Positions 40,730 to 48,564 of a DNA stretch of 64,000 bases are shown piece after piece. The stretch is from NCBI RefSeq assembly GCF_009617585.1, contig NZ_WIXI01000046.1, forward strand, positions 124,001-188,000. Direction: 5' to 3'. Each line of letters starts with the position of its first letter. The first letter of the stretch is position 1. Below the pieces are notes generated by a model, which saw only the letters and a program-made list of their open reading frames with translations, ran no database searches and had not been told where the DNA came from. The position numbers were made by a program, and so were the translations under genes. Source of the stretch: Endobacterium cereale. GTDB lineage: Bacteria; Pseudomonadota; Alphaproteobacteria; Rhizobiales; Rhizobiaceae.

Positions 40730-42220
40730 ATGGTTTCGGACAAGCCCCCACGCCGCTCCAAATCGGACAAGTCTCCCGTCACGATCGATCTTGCGACCGA
40801 AGACGTCAGCACGATTGCGACACCCGTGCGCAGTGATGACAGCGACATCCCGGCGGCTGCGGCAAAGACGGACGCCAAGGCGGCTGATGCAGGCAAACCT
40901 GTATCCGCCAAGGATGACACCGTGACATCCAAGGCCGAAGCGGCAAAGCCTGTAGACACCAGGGCCGCCGAAGCAAAACCGGCAGCCGCAGGTGGTACGG
41001 CAACCGGCGAGGTTGAACCGACCAAGGCAGCCGAGACGCCCAAGACCAACGCTACGAGCAGCGGACCGGGCACCAGTGCCCCGACATCAGCTCCGACACC
41101 GGCAGCAAACACGTCGTCCGGCAGCAGCGCGGCCGCGTCAGGCAATAACAACACAAGCGCCAATACGGTCAGCAGTTCTGCCAACACAGGTTCCCCCAGA
41201 AACTTCGGAACCAGTACCGCCAGCGCAAGCAGCACCCCGCGCACGTCATCGACGGCGGTAAAACCTGATCCGCAACCGAAGCCGGCAACGGCCAGCGCCG
41301 ATGCGACATCCGCCGCGAAAGCGCCTGCCCGTCAGGCGCCGGCAACCTCATCGCTGATCGCCGCCGGCATCTTTGGCGGCATCGTCGCATTGGCATTGGC
41401 CGGCAGCATGTTTTACGCAGGCATCATCCCCGGCGCATCGAGCGGCAACACGAATGAAACCGCTCAACTTCAGCAACAGATAGACAGCCTCAACCAGCAG
41501 CTGACATCCAGCACGGCTGCGATCGAGGCTCTCAAGACCACGGCAACGGCCGCCGATGGTGGCAATGTCGGCACCGAGATCGCCGAACGTCTGGCGGCCT
41601 TGGAAAGCCGGATTGCCGAAGCCGGTTCAAACACCGCGGCCTCCGATGCCCTTACGCAGCGCCTCGCAGCGCTTGAAACCAAGGTCGACCAACCCGGCCG
41701 CGAAGAAGCCGTTGCCAAAGCGCTTGCCGCTTCAGCACTCAAGACAGCAATCGATCGCGGCGGTCCCTTCACCGGCGAACTGCAGACCTTTGCCGGCATT
41801 GCTGGCAACGATCCCGCCGTGCAGACGCTGGAAAAGTTTGCACAAAGCGGTGTTCCATCGACATCCGACCTCGTCCAGAAGTTTCCGCAGACGGCCACAA
41901 CCATCCTGAACGCGGCCCACCAGACTGATGATCAGGCAGGGGTTGGTAGCCGGCTACTGTCCAGCGCCATGCAGATGGTAAAGGTTCGTCCCGTGGGCGA
42001 TGTCGAAGGCGATACGCCGGAAGCGATCGTCGCCCGCATGGAAGACAAGCTGCGAAAGGGTGATCTGAAGGGTGCGTCAACCGAATGGGATGCCCTGCCG
42101 CAAACCGCCAAGGATGCGTCGGTCGCCTACAAGCAGACGCTCGATGCACGTATCGAGGTCGATGGTCTTGTCGACAATACGCTCAACCGCGCCATTTCAG
42201 GCGCCAGCAATGCAGGCTGA
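40730..42220 (+). CDS. Mitofilin/Mic60-like inner-membrane protein
   Basis: The 496-residue protein has a long, disordered Ala/Ser/Thr/Pro-rich N-terminus (residues 1-205), one membrane segment (about 208-232, IAAGIFGGIVALALAGSMFY), a coiled coil (about 243-330, repeated QQIDSLNQQLTS and LAALESRIAE heptads), and a C-terminal mitofilin-type domain (about 340-496, FAGIAGNDPAVQTLEKFAQS and VGDVEGDTPEAIVARMED). Alphaproteobacterial Mic60 proteins shape intracytoplasmic membranes and are encoded in the heme cluster beside hemY. The ATG at 40730 follows GAGG. It lies 111 bp after hemD and 9 bp before hemY. Confidence 0.82.
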   Translation: MVSDKPPRRSKSDKSPVTIDLATEDVSTIATPVRSDDSDIPAAAAKTDAKAADAGKPVSAKDDTVTSKAEAAKPVDTRAAEAKPAAAGGTATGEVEPTKAAETPKTNATSSGPGTSAPTSAPTPAANTSSGSSAAASGNNNTSANTVSSSANTGSPRNFGTSTASASSTPRTSSTAVKPDPQPKPATASADATSAAKAPARQAPATSSLIAAGIFGGIVALALAGSMFYAGIIPGASSGNTNETAQLQQQIDSLNQQLTSSTAAIEALKTTATAADGGNVGTEIAERLAALESRIAEAGSNTAASDALTQRLAALETKVDQPGREEAVAKALAASALKTAIDRGGPFTGELQTFAGIAGNDPAVQTLEKFAQSGVPSTSDLVQKFPQTATTILNAAHQTDDQAGVGSRLLSSAMQMVKVRPVGDVEGDTPEAIVARMEDKLRKGDLKGASTEWDALPQTAKDASVAYKQTLDARIEVDGLVDNTLNRAISGASNAG

Positions 42221-42229
42221 GGTTCATCG

Positions 42230-43921
42230 ATGATCCGTTTGTTTTTATTCGCCATCGTTGTTCTGGCCTGTGGCTGGGGTTTTTCCTGGCTGGCCGACAG
42301 GCCGGGTGAAGTGGTTATTACCTGGGGTGGGCAGCTGATCCAGGTCAGCGTAATGGTGGCGGCAACCCTGTTGGTTGCCATCGTGGCCGCCATGATGTTC
42401 ATCGGCTGGCTGGTGCGCATCATCTGGAGTTCGCCGCATCTGGTGCAGCGCCATTTTCGCGCCCGCAAGCGCGACCGCGGTTATCAGGCGCTGTCGACAG
42501 GTCTGATCGCCGCCGGTGCCGGCAATGCCAATCTGGCTCGCAAGATGAGCCTGCGCAGCCGGAGCCTTATTCGAGCCGATCAGGAGCCGCTGATCCTGTT
42601 GCTTGAGGCACAGACCGCGCTGATCGAAGGCAAACACGACGAAGCCCGCTCGATATTCGAATCCATGTCGCAGGACCCGGAAACGCGGGAAATTGGCTTG
42701 CGTGGCCTCTACATGGAAGCCCGCCGTCTCGGCGCCGATGAAGCCGCGAGGCAATATGCGGAGCGTGCCGCAGAAAATGCGCCCTACCTGCCCTGGGCCG
42801 CGCAGGCGACGCTCGAATATCGCTCACAGGCCGGTCGCTGGGAAGATGCCATTCGCCTTCTCGACCAGCAGCGCGTGGCCGGCATAATTGAGCGCGACAA
42901 AGCCGATCGCCTGAAGGCCGTGCTTCTGACCGCAAGGGCTGGCGAAAAACTGGAGGGTGATCCGCGCGGCGCCCGCGACGATGCCACGGCAGCTCTTAAA
43001 CTGGCAAAGGATCTTGTCCCGGCCGGGGTCATCGCTGCCAAGGCTCATGCTCGTGAAAATAATCTGCGCAAGACAGCATCCGTTCTTGAAAGCCTCTGGA
43101 AGATCACGCCGCACCCGGAACTGGCCGAGGCCTATATTCGTGCCCGCAGCGGCGACAGCACGGCCGACCGCCTGAAACGCGCCGAAAAACTGGAAGCCCT
43201 GCGCCCCAACAACGTCGAATCGCTGATTGCCGTTGCCCGGGCCGCGCTGGACGCGCGGGATTTTGCCAAAGCTCGCGCCAAGGCAGAGTCCGCCGCTCGC
43301 ATGGATTCGCGCGAGGGCGTCTATCTGCTTCTTGCCGATATCGAGGAAGCAGACACCGGCGATCAGGGCCGCGTGCGCCACTGGCTTGGCCAGGCCCTGC
43401 GCGCACCACGTGATCCGGCTTGGGTGGCGGACGGCATCGTTTCGGATCATTGGCTCGCCGTTTCCCCAAAAACGGGCAAGCTGGACGCATTGGAATGGAA
43501 GGTGCCGTTCGGTCAGCTGGAAGGCCCTGTCGAGGAAGGCAGCCTGGCCGAAAACGCCATCGCCAGTCTGCCGGCCGTCCACACCGCGCCGGAACGGACG
43601 GAGGTGAAGGCTGCCGAGGCAAAGCCGGAGGAGAAAACCTCCATCGTGACGGAACCGACAGCTGCCCCTGCGCACGCCGAAACATCAAAATTTTCACCAC
43701 TGACCTTTGTAACGGTTGAGGAAAAGCCGATCTCCAAACCGGCGCCGACACCAGCAAGGACACCAGCCCCAGCACAGACGCCGGCACCGGCAAAAACCGA
43801 AACTGCGGCGAGCGAAGCGGAATCGGAACCTGATCCGTTCAATGGCAGGCCGCCGGATGATCCAGGCGTAAAGGATCAAACTGCAAGCAACGAAGCGCCG
43901 ACGCGGCTGAGGCTTTACTGA
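42230..43921 (+). CDS. HemY-like TPR membrane protein
   Basis: The 563-residue protein has two N-terminal membrane helices (residues 1-20 and 38-65), the HemY N-terminal domain (RHFRARKRDRGYQALSTGLI), then a TPR region (about 110-400) with several helical repeats such as GLYMEARRLGADEAARQYAE. The tail (from about 450) is Pro/Ala/Lys-rich and low in complexity. This alphaproteobacterial HemY is not the protoporphyrinogen oxidase of the same name; its role is unproven but linked to heme and membrane proteins. The stop overlaps the next start (TGATG at 43919-43923). Confidence 0.82.
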   Translation: MIRLFLFAIVVLACGWGFSWLADRPGEVVITWGGQLIQVSVMVAATLLVAIVAAMMFIGWLVRIIWSSPHLVQRHFRARKRDRGYQALSTGLIAAGAGNANLARKMSLRSRSLIRADQEPLILLLEAQTALIEGKHDEARSIFESMSQDPETREIGLRGLYMEARRLGADEAARQYAERAAENAPYLPWAAQATLEYRSQAGRWEDAIRLLDQQRVAGIIERDKADRLKAVLLTARAGEKLEGDPRGARDDATAALKLAKDLVPAGVIAAKAHARENNLRKTASVLESLWKITPHPELAEAYIRARSGDSTADRLKRAEKLEALRPNNVESLIAVARAALDARDFAKARAKAESAARMDSREGVYLLLADIEEADTGDQGRVRHWLGQALRAPRDPAWVADGIVSDHWLAVSPKTGKLDALEWKVPFGQLEGPVEEGSLAENAIASLPAVHTAPERTEVKAAEAKPEEKTSIVTEPTAAPAHAETSKFSPLTFVTVEEKPISKPAPTPARTPAPAQTPAPAKTETAASEAESEPDPFNGRPPDDPGVKDQTASNEAPTRLRLY

Positions 43922-44406
43922 TGCTGGATAGGATTCAAGCTTTCCTCCAGGCGCTGACGGCCGACAGACCCGAAAACGAGTTTTCAGGCGATGATCCGCG
44001 CGTTGCCTTCGCGGCACTCTGTTTTCAGGTGATGGAAGCGGATGGCACGGTTTCGAAGTCCGAAATGCAGCGCCTGAAGGATCTGCTTGGAGAACGTTAT
44101 GGTCTGACAAGCGGTCAATTGCAGGCACTGATCGAGGCCGGTCAGGAAGCCGGTCTCGAGGCGGTGGATTATTACCGGTTCACATCGGACCTGAAACGCC
44201 ATCTATCGCCGGAGGAATGCACGGAATTGCTCGGCATTCTCTGGGATCTCGTTTATGCCGATGGCGACCGCAGCGAAATGGAAGACCACGTCATCTGGCG
44301 GGTTGCCGATCTGCTCGGTATATCCGCGCGCGATCGCGTTCTTCTGCGTCAGCAGGCCGCCACACGTGCAAAATCCGAAATCCTTGCCGAGGAGACCGAG
44401 GAATAG
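43921..44406 (+). CDS. TerB-like (tellurite-resistance type) protein
   Basis: A 161-residue helical protein with the TerB fold: FAALCFQVMEADGTVSKSEM (DxDGxxxxxE acidic site) and a repeat ILWDLVYADGDRSEMEDHVI. TerB-like proteins bind divalent metal and act in membrane-associated complexes; tellurite resistance itself is not implied. Translation is coupled to the hemY-like gene by a 1-base overlap. Confidence 0.82.
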   Translation: MLDRIQAFLQALTADRPENEFSGDDPRVAFAALCFQVMEADGTVSKSEMQRLKDLLGERYGLTSGQLQALIEAGQEAGLEAVDYYRFTSDLKRHLSPEECTELLGILWDLVYADGDRSEMEDHVIWRVADLLGISARDRVLLRQQAATRAKSEILAEETEE

Positions 44407-44408
44407 GC

Positions 44409-45179
44409 ATGATCGTCTCGCCTGACCGTCGCAAGAACAAGGCACCGATACTCGTCGTTCTACATCAGGAACGGTCGTCACCCGGCCGCGTCGGGCAGAT
44501 GCTGGTGGAGAAAGGCTTTCCGCTCGATATCCGCCGTCCGGCACTTGGCGACAGTTTGCCTTCGACGCTGGCAGATCATTCAGGCGCCGTCATTTTCGGT
44601 GGCCCCATGAGCGCCAATGACGAGCATGACTTCGTCAAAGACGAGATCGACTGGATCAAGGTACCGCTCAAGGAAAACAAGCCCTATCTCGGCATCTGTC
44701 TCGGTGCGCAAATGCTGGTGCGTCATTTAGGGTCCAAGGTGCATGCCGACAGACAGGGCACGACCGAAATCGGCTGGTATCCGATCCGCCCGACCGAACA
44801 CGGCCGCCTGCTGATGCACTGGCCGAAGATGGTCTATCAATTTCATCGCGAGGGGTTTGACGTGCCGCGTGGCGCGCAGCTTCTGGCGGAAGGCGATGCC
44901 TATCCGCATCAGGCCATCCGTTATGGCGACAATGCCTGGGGCGTGCAGTTCCACGCCGAACTCACACGCGCCATGATGCAGCGCTGGGTCGTTCACGGTG
45001 CCGAACGTTTTACGATGCCGAATGCGCAGGTCGGCAGCCGGCATCTTGAAGGCCGGATGCTGTTCGACCAGCCGCTCAAGGAATGGCTGTGGAACTACCT
45101 CGATCTGGTTTTCGAACCTGAAAGGCAAGAAGCCGAGCTGCCCAAATACAGCCCGGCTCCAAAATCGGCAAACGCCTGA
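44409..45179 (+). CDS. Class I glutamine amidotransferase-like protein (GMP synthase-related)
   Basis: The 256-residue protein is a free-standing class I amidotransferase domain with the nucleophile C97 in GICLGAQML, and the His-x-Glu pair in VQFHAEL, so the catalytic triad is intact. It lacks the synthetase domain of GuaA. The closest pattern is the GuaA-related stand-alone amidotransferases with unknown acceptor. The ATG at 44409 lies 2 bp after the TerB-like stop. It ends 3 bp from the convergent transporter gene. Confidence 0.78.
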   Translation: MIVSPDRRKNKAPILVVLHQERSSPGRVGQMLVEKGFPLDIRRPALGDSLPSTLADHSGAVIFGGPMSANDEHDFVKDEIDWIKVPLKENKPYLGICLGAQMLVRHLGSKVHADRQGTTEIGWYPIRPTEHGRLLMHWPKMVYQFHREGFDVPRGAQLLAEGDAYPHQAIRYGDNAWGVQFHAELTRAMMQRWVVHGAERFTMPNAQVGSRHLEGRMLFDQPLKEWLWNYLDLVFEPERQEAELPKYSPAPKSANA

Positions 45180-45182
45180 GCC

Positions 45183-46427
45183 TTATCGTTCCGTCCGGTC
45201 CGGTGCCTGCAGGCTGTCGATCTTCCGCAACTGCGGAAAACCCAGAGACCATATCACCGCGACCGCCAGCGTGCCAAAGCCGCCGATGACGACAGCTGGA
45301 ACCGCACCGATGACATGCGCCATCGTGCCGGCACGAAATTCGCCCAGTTCATTCGACGCACCGATAAAGACGCTGTTGACGGCGTTGACACGACCGCGCA
45401 CTTCATCGGGCGTCCACAAGGCGATCAGCGTTTCGCGGACGTAGACGGAAATCATGTCGGACGCGCCCATCACCGCAAGCGCTGCAATCGATATCCAAGG
45501 TGTCTGCGACAGACCGAACACCGCCGTACCGAGACCGAACAGCGCGACGCCCACGAACATGGCGATACCGGCATTGTGCTGGATCGGGCGAAACGCGAGC
45601 CAGATCGCCACGATGATCGCACCGACACCCGGCGCCGATCGCAGCAGGCCAAGACCAAGCGGACCAAGCGCCAGAACATCCGTCGCGAATACCGGCATCA
45701 GCGCAACGGCACCACCGAGAAGCACGGCGAACAGGTCGAGCGAGATGGCTCCGAGCACAACCTTCTCCCGGCTGATGAAACTGAAGCCAGCCAGGATTTC
45801 CGTCCAGCTCGTCGCCTTGGAGGACGTGCGCTGCGCGGGCTTGGGGATGATCGACACCAGAAGAGCGCCAATGACGAACATGGCAAGTGCGACCGAATAG
45901 GCAACCGAAGCCCCGAGACCGTAAAGCAAGCCGCCGGCCACCGGGCCGATGATCGATGCCATCTGCCAAGAAGAGGAATTCCAGGCAATCGCGTTGGCCA
46001 GATCTTTTTCCGGAACGAGATTGGGTGCCAGGGACTGCACAGCCGGCCCCATGAAGGCACGCTCGATGCCGAAGAGAACGAGGATGATGAAGACAGGAAG
46101 CGGCTCGAAGGCGCCCGCCAGCGTCAACCCCAGAAGCGCTGCGGCAGAGATAGCGGCGAGCACCATGCAGGCCGAAACGATGACACGGCGATTGTAACGA
46201 TCAGCCACCGAACCGGTGACAAGGATCAAAAGCAGCGCCGGCAGGAACTGCACCAGGCCGATCAGGCCGAGATAGAGCGTGTTGCGCGTCACCTCATACA
46301 TCTGCCAACCGACGGAGACGCTAACGATCTGGATGGCGAAGGCCGCCAGGAAACGCGAGGAAAAGAACAGGGCATAGGAGCGATGCCGGAAAGCGGCAAA
46401 ACGATCTCCCGAAGTCGAGATGCTCAT
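45183..46427 (-). CDS. Major facilitator superfamily exporter (EntS/MFS_3-like)
   Basis: The 414-residue protein has about 12 hydrophobic segments, the N-terminal RSYALFFSSRFLAAFA and GSVADRYNRR (motif A between TM2 and TM3), and GIERAFMGPAVQSLAPN, typical of the MFS_3 enterobactin-exporter-like group. It is an inner-membrane transporter with no predictable substrate. The gene is monocistronic. Confidence 0.8.
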   Translation of the reverse strand: MSISTSGDRFAAFRHRSYALFFSSRFLAAFAIQIVSVSVGWQMYEVTRNTLYLGLIGLVQFLPALLLILVTGSVADRYNRRVIVSACMVLAAISAAALLGLTLAGAFEPLPVFIILVLFGIERAFMGPAVQSLAPNLVPEKDLANAIAWNSSSWQMASIIGPVAGGLLYGLGASVAYSVALAMFVIGALLVSIIPKPAQRTSSKATSWTEILAGFSFISREKVVLGAISLDLFAVLLGGAVALMPVFATDVLALGPLGLGLLRSAPGVGAIIVAIWLAFRPIQHNAGIAMFVGVALFGLGTAVFGLSQTPWISIAALAVMGASDMISVYVRETLIALWTPDEVRGRVNAVNSVFIGASNELGEFRAGTMAHVIGAVPAVVIGGFGTLAVAVIWSLGFPQLRKIDSLQAPDRTER

Positions 46428-46570
46428 GGGAAACGCACTTTCAGAAAGCCGGAGGCGGCAGGACTGTCACGAGCGCCCGTTAAACATGTTTCATGGCAGC
46501 CAACGGCGCAGCACTTGCTCGTTAAGGCCCCAATGTCTACATGTCTGTCAACCACGAAATGGAGAACTCG

Positions 46571-46885
46571 ATGGCGGGCATTATTTTCGCTCTGATCCAA
46601 GTCATTCAGATGGCACTGACGCTGTTCGTCTACATCCTTATCGCCAGCGCCATCTTTTCCTGGCTCTATGCGTTCAACGTCATCAATTCACGCAACCAGT
46701 TCGTTAATTCGATCGGTTCGTTCCTGTATAACGTCACCGAACCGGTCCTGCGCCCGATCCGCCGCGTGATGCCGAACCTTGGCGGCATCGACATTTCGCC
46801 GATCATCCTGATCCTGCTCATCTACTTCCTGCAGATGATCATAGCCAATCCGATTGCCCCGGCGCTGCTCTCGCTGGTTTCCTGA
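46571..46885 (+). CDS. YggT family membrane protein
   Basis: A 104-residue protein with two hydrophobic regions (residues 1-28 and 77-104) flanking the conserved [20 protein letters not shown] and [16 protein letters not shown]. YggT proteins occur beside cell-division or DUF167 genes and are implicated in membrane or osmotic functions. The ATG at 46571 follows GGAG; the longer reading from 46541 is disfavoured. It is 11 bp before the DUF167 gene. Confidence 0.88.
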   Translation: MAGIIFALIQVIQMALTLFVYILIASAIFSWLYAFNVINSRNQFVNSIGSFLYNVTEPVLRPIRRVMPNLGGIDISPIILILLIYFLQMIIANPIAPALLSLVS

Positions 46886-46896
46886 GGGGAACCGGC

Positions 46897-47208
46897 TTGA
46901 AAAAGCCGTTCAATCTCTATGAAGATCATCTGCGGCTCTCGATCCGGCTGACGCCGAACGGGGGCCGCGATTCTATCGAGGGCATGGAAGTGGATGCCGA
47001 GGGCCACGCCTATCTGAAGGCGCGGGTTTCGGCTGTGCCGGAAGACGGCAAGGCCAACAAGGCATTGATCGCCCTTCTTTCCAAGAAACTGCGCCTACCC
47101 AAAAGCGCGATCAGCGTCATCTCGGGCGAAACCGCGCGTAAAAAAATCCTCCGGATCGATGGCGACCCGGAGGATTTGAAAGCGAAAATGGAAGGCCTGA
47201 CGGCCTGA
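46897..47208 (+). CDS. DUF167 (YggU) family protein
   Basis: The 103-residue protein shows the DUF167 core: VRLTPN-like IRLTPNGGRDSIEG, LKARVSAVPEDGKANKALI, and SVISGETARKKILRI. It begins with TTG (46897) preceded by GAGGGGAA, the only plausible start. Function is unknown. Its 3' coding region also contains an 11-bp inverted repeat with an A-run that forms the ppa terminator on the other strand. Its stop abuts the ppa stop with no bases between. Confidence 0.85.
   Translation: MKKPFNLYEDHLRLSIRLTPNGGRDSIEGMEVDAEGHAYLKARVSAVPEDGKANKALIALLSKKLRLPKSAISVISGETARKKILRIDGDPEDLKAKMEGLTA
47138..47177 (-). terminator. Intrinsic terminator of ppa lying within the DUF167 gene
   Basis: On the minus strand AAATCCTCCGG (47177-47167) pairs perfectly with CCGGAGGATTT (47154-47144) over a 12-nt loop and is followed by seven T residues, about 30 nt after the ppa stop codon. 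The same bases encode residues near the C-terminus of the DUF167 protein. Confidence 0.75.
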
Positions 47209-47742
47209 TTATTTCTGGGCGTTGTAGCGATCGATCGCTTCGACGATCAGTTTCTTGGCAACGTCGACATCCTGCCAGCCGCCGATCTTTACCCACTTGC
47301 CGGGCTCCAGATCCTTGTAGTGCTCGAAGAAGTGCTCGATCTGCTTCAGAGTGATTTCCGGCAGATCGGTATAGTTCGTGATCTTGTCGTAGCGCTGCGT
47401 CAGCTTGGGAACCGGAACGGCGATGATCTTCTCGTCCTTGCCGCCATCATCTTCCATGATCATCACGCCGATCGGGCGGACGTTGATGACGCAACCCGGG
47501 ATGAGCGGGCGCGTGTTGCAGATCAGCACGTCGCACGGATCGCCATCTTCGGAAAGCGTGTGCGGAATGAAGCCGTAGTTACCCGGATAGGTCATCGGCG
47601 TGTAGAGGAAGCGGTCGACGATCAGCGCGCCGGCATCCTTGTCCATCTCGTACTTGATCGGCTGGCCGCCGACCGGAACTTCAACGATGACATTGACGTC
47701 TTCAGGCGGGTTTTTGCCGATGGAAATGGCGTCGATACGCAT
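47209..47742 (-). CDS. ppa: Inorganic pyrophosphatase
   Basis: The 177-residue family-I soluble pyrophosphatase hydrolyses PPi to drive biosynthesis. It has the metal-site signature DGDPCDVLI (about 65-73), [19 protein letters not shown] near the N-terminus, and [16 protein letters not shown]. Length is typical. It converges with DUF167, and its terminator lies within that gene. Confidence 0.97.
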   Translation of the reverse strand: MRIDAISIGKNPPEDVNVIVEVPVGGQPIKYEMDKDAGALIVDRFLYTPMTYPGNYGFIPHTLSEDGDPCDVLICNTRPLIPGCVINVRPIGVMIMEDDGGKDEKIIAVPVPKLTQRYDKITNYTDLPEITLKQIEHFFEHYKDLEPGKWVKIGGWQDVDVAKKLIVEAIDRYNAQK

Positions 47743-47856
47743 TCTGATCCTCGAAGTAATTGAACATTCGGGGATTTGGATAACGGGATTTCAGGGACAT
47801 GGCAACCTGCCATTTACCAAACCCGACTGAGGATCGGGTATCGCCCGCGGGCAAAA

Positions 47857-48363
47857 TCAGGGCCAGACGAAACCGATCTTGCGCAGGTTGGCACCACCGA
47901 AATCCTCCACACCTTCAGCGAGGTCATGCCCTCCGTGGCGGCGGAAGAAACGCGTGGCATTTTCACTGTCTTCCAGGCACCAGACCACAAGGCCGTTGCA
48001 GCCAAGCGACTTCAGCAGCCGGCGTGTCTCGCCGAAAAGGCGACGACCAAGCCCAATGCCCTGATATTCGGGACGCAGATAGATTTCATAGATTTCGCCA
48101 TCCTGCGGCAGAGCCTTGGCTCGATTGAGGCCGACAGTCGCATAACCGGCAATGGTTCCGGCAACATCGAGCACCAGCAGCGTTGCTGGCCCGCGAGCCG
48201 CCTTGCGCCACCAGCCTTCGTTGCGGCGCTCCAGCATCTGCGTGAGCGGCTTGTGGGGAATAAGGCCCGTATAGGCCTGTGCCCATGCGGCACGATGCAC
48301 CTCGGAAATTTCCCGGGCATCATTCGGCTCGGCGCGCCGCACATCTATGGATAACGTCTTCAT
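47857..48363 (-). CDS. GNAT-family N-acetyltransferase
   Basis: A 168-residue GNAT protein with motif A YLRPEYQGIGLGRRLF (acetyl-CoA pyrophosphate loop QGIGLG) and motif B GCNGLVVWCLEDSENATRFFR. The substrate is not predictable. The ATG at 48363 is favoured over 48399 because the fold begins with RRAEPNDARE. It has a 114-bp gap to ppa, containing a short ACCCGA/TCGGGT stem, without a clear terminator. Confidence 0.82.
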   Translation of the reverse strand: MKTLSIDVRRAEPNDAREISEVHRAAWAQAYTGLIPHKPLTQMLERRNEGWWRKAARGPATLLVLDVAGTIAGYATVGLNRAKALPQDGEIYEIYLRPEYQGIGLGRRLFGETRRLLKSLGCNGLVVWCLEDSENATRFFRRHGGHDLAEGVEDFGGANLRKIGFVWP

Positions 48364-48513
48364 AACGCCACTCTGGTCTCGCAGGGGCTGATTCGCCAAT
48401 CCCGGTGGTGACTCCGGACGGCTTTGCCCACAGCCTAATCGGCCATTAAATTTCCGTGAAGGTTAACGCTTTTTTAATGGGCCCGACAAGCCTGTGCCGA
48501 TGCAGCGCACATT

Positions 48514-48544
48514 AAAAAACCCGGCACGAAGGCCGGGTTTTTCT
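48514..48544. terminator. Terminator of typA
   Basis: CCCGGC-ACGAAG-GCCGGG (48520-48537) is flanked by AAAAAA on the left and TTTTTC on the right. It lies 20 bp past the typA stop on the minus strand and can work in both directions. Confidence 0.85.
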
Positions 48545-48564
48545 GTCTTGGTTAAGACGCTCGA

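Noticed and set aside
40730-41350. Low-complexity Ala/Ser/Thr-rich sequence as a DNA repeat array
   Set aside because: No unit is repeated at DNA level; it is the disordered N-terminal region of the mitofilin-like protein.
43921-44406. TerB-like gene as evidence for a tellurite-resistance operon
   Set aside because: No other ter genes are present; it is coupled to the hemY-like gene in a conserved-looking core cluster.
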